Source of the DNA: an uncultured Akkermansia sp.
Lineage (GTDB): Bacteria > Verrucomicrobiota > Verrucomicrobiia > Verrucomicrobiales > Akkermansiaceae
Length of the DNA: 40,446 nt
Assembly: GCA_904501915.1 (NCBI GenBank)
Contig: CAJGCV010000004.1
Location: 1-40,446, forward strand
Reading direction: 5' to 3'
The position numbers and the translations under genes were made by a program. The notes below the pieces were generated by a model. The model did not search any database, had not been told where the DNA came from, and saw only the letters and a program-made list of their open reading frames with translations. This document shows, in pieces, positions 25,598 through 35,183 of this stretch (its first letter is position 1; each line of letters begins with the position of its first letter).

Positions 25598-25602
25598 ACG
25601 CC

Positions 25603-25731
25603 TAGAACGTATCCACCGCAGGCAGAGCAGCCGTCAACTGCGAACCTGCAACGCTCCAAATCCTCCAAGCTCACCAGCCAAAGGATTTTCAGAACACCCA
25701 CCAAACCTCCTTGGTGGGTGTTCAGCTTTTT
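25603..25731 (+). ncRNA. Candidate small RNA of ~125 nt
   Basis: It runs from the promoter at 25569 to the terminator at 25693-25731, with no credible reading frame. The 5' part folds as GCAGG (25618-25622)/CCTGC (25645-25649) around GCAG (25627-25630)/CTGC (25638-25641). The middle is unpaired and C-rich, with TCCTCC; the terminator loop reads ACCTCC, like the anti-Shine-Dalgarno of 16S rRNA. It lies between the prophage late operon and the host genes, convergent with the giant gene. Confidence 0.45.
25693..25731 (+). terminator. Intrinsic terminator
   Basis: AACACCCACCAA (25693-25704) pairs perfectly with TTGGTGGGTGTT (25711-25722), loop ACCTCC, then CAGC and a T5 run in the plus direction. 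In the minus direction no T tract follows, so it is not a clear terminator for the giant gene. Confidence 0.8.
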
Positions 25732-25732
25732 A

Positions 25733-25770
25733 TCGGCTAATTGCAGCTAATTTGCGGCTAAATTAGCCGA
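25733..25770. repeat. Phased GCTAA repeats after the giant gene
   Basis: GCTAA occurs at 25736, 25746 and 25757 (10- and 11-base steps). The first copy, TCGGCTAA (25733-25740), is inverted as TTAGCCGA (25763-25770). The same GCTAAA word occurs in the array at 25007-25112. Possibly a binding site near the prophage end. Confidence 0.4.
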
Positions 25771-25791
25771 TGTTGGCCGAAAGTTAGTCGG

Positions 25792-28700
25792 TCACTTCCT
25801 CTCCCTGTTCCTTGCTCCCTGGATGAACGGGCGCACATGATTTACCACCGCATTGAGCGACTGCAATCCGCCGCTGACTTCCGAGAACACCTTGCTGGTT
25901 GAGTTAATGCCACGGCCCAGCGCAGTACCGGCAGTGACAATTCTTCCAGCGTTCACCAGCCGCCATGCCCATTCCCAGCCGCTGTAGTGCTTATTATCGG
26001 TACTCATTTTCGCAATGCGCTTCACGCTGCGGGCAGCCCCACGGAAATCAAAGAGCATTTCACCCAGGCTGGCGGTCTTCACATAGCCGCCTGTGGCCCA
26101 CCCAATCAGCTCACCCAGTATAGGCACACTCTGCAACATACCCAAGCCGGTGCAGCCGGTGGCCACGTTCAGCCAGAACCATTCTGCCCAGTCATCATCA
26201 TCGCTTGGAGCACTGCCGCGCAGCATATCCAGAGCCATGACAGTAGCCTGCTGCGCTATCGACATAGGAAGCAGGAACTTCAGAGCAGCCAGTCTGCCTT
26301 TTATGCCACCACCATTCCGTTGCTTAATAGCGGTATACATGCCGATTTTGTTGAGAGACTCCGTGTTCATGTAGCAGAGTGATTTCACCAGAGCATTGCG
26401 GTTCAACGCAGCCATGGCGCTCTTCTGCGTCCTGCGGAGCGGCTGGGCAGCCAGCTCCAGAGCCTGCTCCACAGCCTTCTGGCAGATGCTACGCATCTCT
26501 GCCTCGCTCAGCGGGTCTGCCGCGTCCACATTAGCCTCCTGCAGCTGCTCGTATTTGATATTGTACAGCGCCGTCATGGATGCCGCATTGCAGGCAATAT
26601 CCATCTTCTCGATCCAGCCCATGCCGGTGCGCGCCCAGGTGGCAAGCTTGCTCCAGTTGGCATTTCTCCCCAGCTGCATGAACTCCGTGAAATACCTATT
26701 GTCTCGGTGTCTCACCTTGAAAGCATCCAGCTCCTTTATCTCGCCATAAGTGATAGCGCCCTTTCCTGTGCGGTCCTTCAGCAGATGCCATACCACCCGC
26801 AGAGGATTGATACCCTCCCACGCACCAGCGTGCAGCATCGCGCTTGTCTGCTTAATCAGCGTTATCGGAGACCCCGCCAGCACAGCCATCGCATGAGCAC
26901 TCTGGAACCGGCTCATCAGTCCACTCAGGTTCTGCTGAGTCACACTCTCTGCAATACCGGCGCCGTCCAGCAAGTCCAGCAGTTCTTTGAGCTGCAGAAA
27001 CTGTTTCTCGCCAAGCCGCTGCTTCAGCGCCATAGCAAAATTGGAATGGCTCAGCAACCTGCGCCATTTAGCAGTCAGCTCGCCGATGCAGATATAATTG
27101 TTCTGCTGGGCCATCGCCGCCAGGAACACATTACTAGCGCCCAGCGAGAGATTGAACTTCAGCTTATGCTTCACTCGGGTTATCAGCATCCCGTAGCGTG
27201 TGCCGGTGCCCGTGGTCGGGTCAAGCGCATTGGCCTGCTCATTCATCTTGGCAGACAAGTCAAACTTGCCCGGCCAATAATTCTTCACTGCAGGGAACGG
27301 GATGCCCTCGCGGGCCTCGTACACAGCAGCCAGTCCACTGCCCTCCAGAATCCTCCGCATCTCATGACCGTAAGCCATCACATCTTCACCCACCACAGCC
27401 CGCAGCTGCTCCAGCACAGCGGGCGTGTAGCCGTTTTCGTCAGCAGCCTGCTGGTATTCGCTCTGCTCGCACAGCAGCAGGATATTGAGAATCTCGTCCC
27501 TGCTGGCCACAATGTTGCCGGGCTGGGCGTTTCTCCAGCTGCGCTCGGTGCGGATAAACTTGCGCTTGCCAGGCATATCGTCGAACTTGGCCAGTTCATC
27601 GCGCAGCAGAGGAATATCCTCCTCGTACACCACGTTCTGAGCATCCACGCCTTCCTTGTCGGCCTTGGCTTGCATCGCCGGGCGTTTCTCCTCGCGCTCC
27701 TCCTTGCTCAGCGCCAGCCATTCCTCGGCCTCTTCCTGAGTCAGCTCCAGTTTGTGCGTCACCAGCTCACCGGCACGCTGCACGCCTGTGTCAATCTTCT
27801 TCTTCAGCCCGGCCATCCAGTCATTGCGCTGCGTTTCCGTTTTGAGCCCCAGCGTATCTTCCATGAACTCTGCCAGCTGGTCATAGGCGCGTTTCTCGCG
27901 CAGCCCCAGCTGAATGTTGCCACGCGTCAGCGCATCCAGACTCTCATCCATCAGCGCACGCATACCGGGAATGCCACCCATGCCATAAAACATCTGCGCC
28001 AGACTTCTGAATCCGAACCCCATATCATTGAACATCCTGGCAGTGCTCTCAGATGCCTCCTTGTTCTCAGCTATCTTCACCTCATCACCCGGCCCCATCA
28101 ATTCCGACATCACCCGCGCAGACCTCTTCGCTCGCTTGCGCTCCAGCTCCAGCTTACCCTGCCACACATTGCGCTCGTTCTGCACAAACACAGTCAGCGC
28201 CGCCACGCCCTTGCGTACAGCATCCAGATTCTTGCCCTTCAGGTTGCCGTATGTCGCCAGCTCAGCCAGGCTGGATGCCAGCTTGTCAATCTTGTCAGCG
28301 TCCGGCTCCGGTTTCTGCTCCTCAGCAGCAATCAGAGCCTCCAGGTCCTGCATCTTCTTGCTTACCATGTCGGCATCCATCTCCATCAGCTCGCAGTAGC
28401 GCTTGAACTCCTCGTAAGCATCAGCGCTCATCTTGCCCTTATCATACTTGCCGTTGGGCAGCTTGCGCGGTGCCAGCCGTTCCTTCATGCGCTCCACACG
28501 CTCCAGCTCCACATCTATCATCCAGCGCTCCACAGAATCAGCAGCAGCGTTCAGCAGACGTGCAGCAGCCTGCGCCAGCTTCTCGGCGCCAAGCTCACGC
28601 GTCAGCATCAGGCGTGCCTGTTCCTCTGCTTCAGCCGTGCTGCCCCCCTCGTCATACCAGATGCCGCCGGACACCAGCGCAAGGTCTTCCTCCAGCAGCT

Positions 28701-31700
28701 CGCCCAGCTCTTCATTCAGAGCCTCCAGCTCCTCTGGCTTCAGCTTGCCGTAGGCGCGCACTCGCCCGGTCTCCAGCATGCGGGCATACACCTCCACATA
28801 GCGCATCTGCCTGGCCAGCTCGGGGCGGTAGCCCTGCGGCAGCACCTTGTAAATGGCATTCTGGATGCTGCTGATAGTACCCATCGCTTCTGCCGCTTTC
28901 ACATTTGTGGTGCCGTTGGCAAACGTGCGCTCCCACCGGGCAGCCTCACGCCGTGCGTGGTTCATGAGCCGCTGCATCTGCTCCTCGTGAGCCATAGTCC
29001 CCAGGTCTGCGGAATCAATCATGCTGCGCCCGCTGAGAGAGAAAGATAAGCCTTTCTCTATTTTGTACTTGACTAAATCTTCCGGGGTAAGTATCTTATC
29101 GTTGGAGCCCGCAATTAGGTTGGGTCTAGTTGGCAATTGGAGCCCTCTAGCCACCATCCAGTTGTGGGCTTTCGGTGTATTTACATAAAGCATCGGATGC
29201 TTTACCAGCTGCTCAATCTTTTCCTTACCATAAAGGCTGGCTATTCGGTTTACATTGATATATTTACTGCCGGAAGCTACATCGAGCTGCACTGCTACCA
29301 GCACATTAACCCCATTCTCTTCCATATCGGTAATCACTTCCACGCAACCTTTGCGGTTTGACACAGCAATACATACCGGATTAGCCAGTGCAAGAGGCAG
29401 CTTTCGCAACTCATCCACGGACAAATGATGCTTGCCCATATCCTTCTCCTTAACGTACATCTGCCCCGTAGTTAAACCGTTGCTCAACATTGTATTCTCG
29501 TCAAGCACCTTGGCCAACACGTGGTGACTCATTACCATGTCCAGCGGCAGCGCCCCCACCATCTGCATCACCGCAGGAGTCGGGCACACATATACATCAT
29601 CATTCTTCCAGCGGCTGCTATTATGCGCGGGCGGATTCTGCACAAAATTATCCAGCTCAGCGCTCCAATCGGTCATGATTGACTGAATGCTGTACGTCAC
29701 CAGCGCCTCGCCAGGATACTCCAGCGTATCATTGAACGGTATAGCTTCTCTCCTATCCATTGACCAGCCATAGCGCGCCTGCACATTGCGGGCCTCTATC
29801 TCCCCCGCAATGCGGTTGTAGAGTTCCATATCAGAATGCTTACGGAGAGCCCGTGCCTCCATATCTCCCATTTCTGCGCGGCTGTTAACAAGTCGGCGGG
29901 CGTAGGATGGATTGCCACCTTTAGCAAAGCCTTCTATTTTCTGAATATGATGCTGAATTTCATGCAGCAGAATGGAGTGTATGCTCTGCCATTCTCCCTC
30001 CAGATTCCTGTTTATCTGAATCTCCAGCTCACCATTTTCGTAAATTGCGCGACCTCTTGCGTTATCCATGGTGGCGTAGCGTACCGTCACGCTAGCCAAC
30101 ACTGGATATGCCTCGTACAGCTCAGGATAATCCAACACGTCGGCCAGCCTCATGCCGCCATGCCACAGCGGACCCAAGTCCAGAACATCCGCCACTTTGC
30201 TTTCCACATAAGGTCCCCATAAAGACATGGCAAGCTCATCCAGATCACCGTCCTTCATATTCAGAACCGCAGCGGCACTCCCTCCATGCTCCACAAACAG
30301 CTTGTTAAGCAAACTCCGAATCTCTGCACGCTTCGGCTTGATAGCATCGCGCATCTTTACAACCTTGTTGTATTGCTCAAGGAATTCATTTTCGGGCGTA
30401 TTGTTCATCTCCTTACTTGCGTCCTGCCAGTCGTAAACCAGCTCCGCATAATCCTCTACTGCCTTGCGGTCATTCTCCGGCAGCTTATCCCAGCCCTCCA
30501 CAATCCGGCGGTACGCTGCCACATTCCGTCCGCGCAAATCCTCCCACTTCAGCCGTGCCTGGCTCGCATCAATCTCCACGCGAAGCATGCCATCATCTCG
30601 TCCCTTGAAGGCACGATGCTTTATCTTGTCCCAGTTGGCTGCTGAAGGGCCTACTACGGAGAAACTACTCCCCGCGGACAGCTCGTCCAGCTTGGTGGGC
30701 ACAGGGCTCTTGCCGTCCCATGCCTCGGCCTTGGCAGGAATCCCCAAATCCGGATCTAACCGCTCATACGCAGCATCCAGGTTAGCCAGGCGCTCTATCA
30801 GGCGGGTGGCATCCTTCGGAGTCTTCACTTTCACGCCCAGCTCCTTGCTCACATCGCCCTTCTTATTCAGTCTGCCAGCACTCATCAGCACGTTAAGACG
30901 GGCCTTTAGCCCCTCGCGCACAGCAGCCACATAGCGCGCCAGCTTCTCTGAGCTTTCGCGGAAAGCATCATCATTCCCGAACAGGTCCAGCATACCACCA
31001 TCTGTGGGCTGCATCTGCTCAGCCCCGCGCACAAGTGCCGTCACATACTCCCAGCTATTCTTCTTGCCATTCTTACCCGCACGCGATTCCAGTGCAAGCT
31101 GCTGCCCCTCCTCAGTGGTAGCAATCAGGCAAGCCATATAGGCATCCTCAGCCGTGCATCTGCCATTCACCAGCAGGGTGAACGTATTGTCACTGGCATT
31201 AGCGGCCACCGTTAAGCCGATGCGGCTTGCAGCAGTCTGCTCACCGGCCCGAGTCTTCGGCAGCAGCCCGCGGGCCTCTGCCTCTGCCATCGTGAGCGGA
31301 TTGTGCCGGAAGTAATAGGCCACATCAATAGCATTGCAGGTGTTATCCAGAATGTTCTGCTCCACATCGTGCAGCTTCGCCCACTGGGCATCACGCTCCG
31401 CGCTCTCATCATAGACGCGTACCTGAATGAACTTCACACCATTCTTGCGGGCGTGAGCCAGGCGGTGGCGACCGGAAATAACCTCCAGCCGTCCATCAGT
31501 ACGCCGCCACACATGAATCGGCGCTGCGTTAGCATTCCACCCACCTGCCAGCTCATGCGTAGTGCCATCCTCATCAGCCTCCACTCGGCCAACGGCAGAT
31601 TCCTTCTTCTTAAACTGCGGCACATCGGTGGACAGAGTGATATTCTCCACCTCAGCCACGCCCAGCACAGAACCATCACCCACCTCCACATACCGCTCGC

Positions 31701-34700
31701 CCACCAGGCCACGCCCCAGATTACCGCCGGAAAGCTCAACCTCGCCCAGCTGCAGCTGCTGTTCGCCAGTCTCCTGGTCTACCGGGGCAGAATCAAACAA
31801 GGGCAGCTTCTCGCCCGTTATAGAAGCGGACGAGGGAATGCTCGTCTCCTGTTCCTGCGGGTGGTCCAGCTCCTGCTGCTCAGCCTCGTACTCATCAAGC
31901 AAAGTCTGAGCGGCCTCCGGTGAAGCAAATGACTGTTCATAAGCCAGCTTTACAGCTTCAAAAGCTTCTGCCGTAAAACGGGCGCGGGAATACTGCCCGG
32001 CTACACTCGCACCGGCATCGCTCATCAACTTCTCCAGCGTAGCGCCCTCCTTCTCGATAAAGGCGCGCCCTTCATCGCTGCGGGCAAAAGCGTCCCATGC
32101 ACGGCTCAGTGCCACCAGATGCTGGGTGGATGCCATCTTCTTCTGCACATACTCAATCGTATCATGCGCCTCCTGCGGCATGTTGTACTGCTGGTGATTC
32201 AACAGGAAGCGGGATTGCGCCAGCTTGGAAAAAGCCTCCACAATATCCATCTCCGTAGGCTCTTTATCTTTAGGCAGCAGACGCATGCCACCCTCATACT
32301 TCATCAGGTGAGACTGTACGCGGCGCAGCATATCACCCAGCGCCTTCAAGCTGGTCACAGCATTCTCTCCAGCCGTGGCAGCAACAACATCGCGTTCTAT
32401 CAGGTCTTCCACCATCTCGCGCTCTGTCACAAGCCCCTTGTTGAACAGCAGAACACTCTGCCCGGGGGCTACGCTATCGAGACGGAACACAGAAGTGGAC
32501 GCATCATCCACGGTGCGGATGCCCAGAGCCTCGCCCTCCGGCGTGCCCACAATCGCCTCCACACGCTGCGTAAAACTCTCCGCAGCGTTCACCAGCGCAC
32601 CGAGGCGCACACCGGGAATCTCACTCATCTGCTGGTAAGCCTCGCTCCGGCTCATGCCACCCTCCACAAAACCAGCCACCTGCTCCCTGGCATCCGCAGC
32701 AAGGTCCTTCAGCACAGCATACGTTACGCGGCCACCAGTGCGCTGCATGCGGGCCAGCGCACGCACCGGCAAATCTCGCAGATTCACCAGAATACCCTTC
32801 ACATCGGCATCGGTAAGCTCTGCTTCACCCAGCGCAGCACCAGCAATGCGAGCCTGCAAATCACGCATAGCCTCCACCATCTTGCTCTCATGCTGCATCT
32901 CCACCCAGGCATTCAGCTGCTCGTCCGTCCACTCCACCACAGCAGGCTTGTCCGGTGTCTCCTTATTTGGCAGCGTCACCCGGTTCAGCCCTGCGGCCGT
33001 CTTGTCAGCGGCAAGAATCCCGGCTCGCTGCAGCACATAGTCGCGCACGCCGCTACGGGCATACATCTGCATCTCCACCTCATCCAGGAAAGACTCACCC
33101 TCCTTTTCCAGACGCTTCTTCAGTGCCACCTGGTCACCCTCCCTCACCTCGCGCCGGTACGTTTCGCGCATATCGGTGCAAAGTGTCTCAACATCCTTTG
33201 CAGTCACTGCTTGCTCAGCCTGCAAGCTCAGGCGGCGGGCACTCCCCGGCTTCAAACCGGCAGCCATCAGGTTACGGTACTCCTTCGCAAACTCCCTGGC
33301 AGCATAAGCGTTCCCCCTCGCGCCGCTGGCACCCATCAGCGCACAATACACCACCGTGGCCGCAGCCTGGCGCGGGTCATCATTGAAAGCCTTCCAGCTA
33401 TCAGCAAACGGCTGCCACTCCGGCTTATCCAAATCAATACCAGCGCGGCGGGCAAAATCCAGCACCGGGTACTGCACCGTCTGGGCAAGAACCTCCTCAC
33501 CCAGCAACTCGCCTGCAGATGCACCAGCAGTGGTGGCAACATAGCGCATCAGTCCATTGCCCCACACCGCACCAATCATCTTTCCGGCACCCGGCAGCGA
33601 GATAGCCTTGCGGGCAAGAGCATCCAGCGTCTTATTTACCAGAGCCGAGCCTCCAGGCAATGGCACAAAAGCAGCCTCGGCCCAGCTCTGTGCAAGCCCC
33701 TTCACGCCGCCCACAAACTCTGCATTCTTCTTGCCCTCTGCGTAAGCCTGGCCAATACTGCGGTTCATGATTGCAGGTGCGTTGACCAGACCTCCCAGAA
33801 CAGCATTGCCAACAACACCCAGCCCTGCAGCACTACCGAGCGCACCAGTCACCAGATACGGAACATTCTCGCCCACAATCGTGCCCCCCTTAGTCAACAG
33901 CCAGCTGTGGAACTTCGCTTTTTCCGAAGCATCCAGGCGGCGTTCTTCCATCTTTGCCAAGTGTCCACGCAGAGCCTCCACCCTGTCAGAATACGCCCGG
34001 TCATAACTCTTCCGACCTTCTTCATCCAGATAAATCACCGGCATATCCGGACCCTGCCATATCGTGCCGCTGGCAGCATTGCCCCGGTTCATGAAATCGA
34101 CCGCATCAAGAAAACTCCCCTTCATAGCCGCCACAGCATTACGAATGAACTTGCTATCAATCGTCTGCTGCCCCTGAGCGTCGGCATCAACAGCCAGAAG
34201 GAATGCACCCAGAGCCCCATTATCAAGCTGGCCGTCATCACCAGAAAGTACATCAGCTAAAGCAGCTATCTGCTCTCGGGAAACCATGTAGCTGTCACCC
34301 TCATCAGCACGCGCCTGCTGCATCAGCTCCTCATCGGTGTGCATTCGCTGCAGCTTCGTACTGCTCACCAGGTTGCCACCGCTCGTCACCTGCTGCAAAT
34401 CTTCCTCCTTCAAGCGCTCAAAACGCGCCTGCACAGCATCTTCAAAATCCTTCTTGCTGCGCCCGCCGTAATTCCAGCCTCGGACCAGCTCAACGGCAGC
34501 ACGCGCACGCTTCAAGGCAGGAAACACCTCATCAGGCGTTCCGAACTTCATCATGCGGTCCATCAGCTCCGGGCTCAACTCTTCACCCAGCGCATAGCGC
34601 GGCAACTGGTCTGCAAGTGCGCTCTGCACATCATCCAGCTCCTTCTCCAGCGCCTCCTGCCTGGCCTTGTTGGCGCGGTACTGCTCCACCACACCATTGC

Positions 34701-35163
34701 GGAACAACTCGCCCACCAGCGCTTGTCCGTCAGACTGGGTTTGGCAATGGTCCAGCTTGTCGCGCCATGCCTGCTGCTGCTCGCGCGGCAGAGCCCCTAT
34801 AAATCGCTGCGCGGTTTCGTACACATCGCCACCGGCATACATGTCTGCCAGCTCCACGCCTATGAGCATGTTCTGGCCAAACACATCACCACGGGCAGTT
34901 TCCGTTACCAGCACATCATCCTTCACACGCTCCGCGGCTTCCTCATCCTCGTTGTACAGGCACACATCCGTCAGGCGCTGCATCGGGTTCACCACCGGCT
35001 CCAGCTGGCGCGGCGCGTCCTGGTTAATATCGGTAGCATCTATCGCAGCATTCAGGAATGAACGGTCCGGTGCAGGGCGCCCGGAAGCCTCCAGCGCTGC
35101 ATTAAAATCCAGATTGCCCAGCGACAATGCGCCATTTCCCAACATGTTATCAGAATGAATCAT
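25792..35163 (-). CDS. Giant phage polyvalent (injected internal virion) protein
   Basis: 3123 residues in one uninterrupted frame. Recognisable parts in order: an N-terminal helical region; a Gly/Ala-rich hydrophobic segment (about 420-570); a ParB-like domain (about 1173-1300) with the hallmark SGRHR at 1230-1234; a zinc-peptidase-type HEIQHH (1734-1739) followed by 'KIEGFAKGG', as in large-polyvalent-protein peptidase domains; a segment (about 1860-2040) resembling the MuF C-terminal BECR nuclease; a long charged, probably coiled-coil zone (about 2150-2560); and a hydrophobic C-terminal part (about 2750-3123) like the end domain of such proteins. Polyvalent proteins are packaged and injected with the DNA to counter host functions. 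The gene is last in the late operon, the position of T7 gp16. No lytic transglycosylase motif is seen. The ATG at 35163 lies 20 bases after the preceding gene and has no Shine-Dalgarno. Confidence 0.8.
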   Translation of the reverse strand: MIHSDNMLGNGALSLGNLDFNAALEASGRPAPDRSFLNAAIDATDINQDAPRQLEPVVNPMQRLTDVCLYNEDEEAAERVKDDVLVTETARGDVFGQNMLIGVELADMYAGGDVYETAQRFIGALPREQQQAWRDKLDHCQTQSDGQALVGELFRNGVVEQYRANKARQEALEKELDDVQSALADQLPRYALGEELSPELMDRMMKFGTPDEVFPALKRARAAVELVRGWNYGGRSKKDFEDAVQARFERLKEEDLQQVTSGGNLVSSTKLQRMHTDEELMQQARADEGDSYMVSREQIAALADVLSGDDGQLDNGALGAFLLAVDADAQGQQTIDSKFIRNAVAAMKGSFLDAVDFMNRGNAASGTIWQGPDMPVIYLDEEGRKSYDRAYSDRVEALRGHLAKMEERRLDASEKAKFHSWLLTKGGTIVGENVPYLVTGALGSAAGLGVVGNAVLGGLVNAPAIMNRSIGQAYAEGKKNAEFVGGVKGLAQSWAEAAFVPLPGGSALVNKTLDALARKAISLPGAGKMIGAVWGNGLMRYVATTAGASAGELLGEEVLAQTVQYPVLDFARRAGIDLDKPEWQPFADSWKAFNDDPRQAAATVVYCALMGASGARGNAYAAREFAKEYRNLMAAGLKPGSARRLSLQAEQAVTAKDVETLCTDMRETYRREVREGDQVALKKRLEKEGESFLDEVEMQMYARSGVRDYVLQRAGILAADKTAAGLNRVTLPNKETPDKPAVVEWTDEQLNAWVEMQHESKMVEAMRDLQARIAGAALGEAELTDADVKGILVNLRDLPVRALARMQRTGGRVTYAVLKDLAADAREQVAGFVEGGMSRSEAYQQMSEIPGVRLGALVNAAESFTQRVEAIVGTPEGEALGIRTVDDASTSVFRLDSVAPGQSVLLFNKGLVTEREMVEDLIERDVVAATAGENAVTSLKALGDMLRRVQSHLMKYEGGMRLLPKDKEPTEMDIVEAFSKLAQSRFLLNHQQYNMPQEAHDTIEYVQKKMASTQHLVALSRAWDAFARSDEGRAFIEKEGATLEKLMSDAGASVAGQYSRARFTAEAFEAVKLAYEQSFASPEAAQTLLDEYEAEQQELDHPQEQETSIPSSASITGEKLPLFDSAPVDQETGEQQLQLGEVELSGGNLGRGLVGERYVEVGDGSVLGVAEVENITLSTDVPQFKKKESAVGRVEADEDGTTHELAGGWNANAAPIHVWRRTDGRLEVISGRHRLAHARKNGVKFIQVRVYDESAERDAQWAKLHDVEQNILDNTCNAIDVAYYFRHNPLTMAEAEARGLLPKTRAGEQTAASRIGLTVAANASDNTFTLLVNGRCTAEDAYMACLIATTEEGQQLALESRAGKNGKKNSWEYVTALVRGAEQMQPTDGGMLDLFGNDDAFRESSEKLARYVAAVREGLKARLNVLMSAGRLNKKGDVSKELGVKVKTPKDATRLIERLANLDAAYERLDPDLGIPAKAEAWDGKSPVPTKLDELSAGSSFSVVGPSAANWDKIKHRAFKGRDDGMLRVEIDASQARLKWEDLRGRNVAAYRRIVEGWDKLPENDRKAVEDYAELVYDWQDASKEMNNTPENEFLEQYNKVVKMRDAIKPKRAEIRSLLNKLFVEHGGSAAAVLNMKDGDLDELAMSLWGPYVESKVADVLDLGPLWHGGMRLADVLDYPELYEAYPVLASVTVRYATMDNARGRAIYENGELEIQINRNLEGEWQSIHSILLHEIQHHIQKIEGFAKGGNPSYARRLVNSRAEMGDMEARALRKHSDMELYNRIAGEIEARNVQARYGWSMDRREAIPFNDTLEYPGEALVTYSIQSIMTDWSAELDNFVQNPPAHNSSRWKNDDVYVCPTPAVMQMVGALPLDMVMSHHVLAKVLDENTMLSNGLTTGQMYVKEKDMGKHHLSVDELRKLPLALANPVCIAVSNRKGCVEVITDMEENGVNVLVAVQLDVASGSKYINVNRIASLYGKEKIEQLVKHPMLYVNTPKAHNWMVARGLQLPTRPNLIAGSNDKILTPEDLVKYKIEKGLSFSLSGRSMIDSADLGTMAHEEQMQRLMNHARREAARWERTFANGTTNVKAAEAMGTISSIQNAIYKVLPQGYRPELARQMRYVEVYARMLETGRVRAYGKLKPEELEALNEELGELLEEDLALVSGGIWYDEGGSTAEAEEQARLMLTRELGAEKLAQAAARLLNAAADSVERWMIDVELERVERMKERLAPRKLPNGKYDKGKMSADAYEEFKRYCELMEMDADMVSKKMQDLEALIAAEEQKPEPDADKIDKLASSLAELATYGNLKGKNLDAVRKGVAALTVFVQNERNVWQGKLELERKRAKRSARVMSELMGPGDEVKIAENKEASESTARMFNDMGFGFRSLAQMFYGMGGIPGMRALMDESLDALTRGNIQLGLREKRAYDQLAEFMEDTLGLKTETQRNDWMAGLKKKIDTGVQRAGELVTHKLELTQEEAEEWLALSKEEREEKRPAMQAKADKEGVDAQNVVYEEDIPLLRDELAKFDDMPGKRKFIRTERSWRNAQPGNIVASRDEILNILLLCEQSEYQQAADENGYTPAVLEQLRAVVGEDVMAYGHEMRRILEGSGLAAVYEAREGIPFPAVKNYWPGKFDLSAKMNEQANALDPTTGTGTRYGMLITRVKHKLKFNLSLGASNVFLAAMAQQNNYICIGELTAKWRRLLSHSNFAMALKQRLGEKQFLQLKELLDLLDGAGIAESVTQQNLSGLMSRFQSAHAMAVLAGSPITLIKQTSAMLHAGAWEGINPLRVVWHLLKDRTGKGAITYGEIKELDAFKVRHRDNRYFTEFMQLGRNANWSKLATWARTGMGWIEKMDIACNAASMTALYNIKYEQLQEANVDAADPLSEAEMRSICQKAVEQALELAAQPLRRTQKSAMAALNRNALVKSLCYMNTESLNKIGMYTAIKQRNGGGIKGRLAALKFLLPMSIAQQATVMALDMLRGSAPSDDDDWAEWFWLNVATGCTGLGMLQSVPILGELIGWATGGYVKTASLGEMLFDFRGAARSVKRIAKMSTDNKHYSGWEWAWRLVNAGRIVTAGTALGRGINSTSKVFSEVSGGLQSLNAVVNHVRPFIQGARNRERK

Positions 35164-35183
35164 AAAAATCGTTGTAGTGAAAA

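Noticed and set aside
25396..25704. Minus-strand frame of ~100 codons in the prophage border region
   Set aside because: It would start inside the terminator hairpin of the candidate small RNA, and its translation has no recognisable features.
25000..25790. Search for CRISPR, tRNA or known riboswitch in the gene-free region
   Set aside because: The repeats are too short and irregular for CRISPR, no T-loop consensus of a tRNA was found, and no riboswitch core could be matched by eye.
26707..29049. Long plus-strand reading frame inside the giant phage gene
   Set aside because: The translation is Leu/His/Gln-rich low-complexity, typical of an antisense shadow, with no promoter and no domain.
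31150..31650. ParB-like domain considered as a chromosome or plasmid partition gene
   Set aside because: It is an internal segment of the giant phage protein, with no ParA partner and no parS sites nearby; the polyvalent-protein context explains it.
32119..34260. Second long plus-strand frame opposite the giant gene
   Set aside because: Same low-complexity composition and no start signals; the minus strand carries the recognisable domains.
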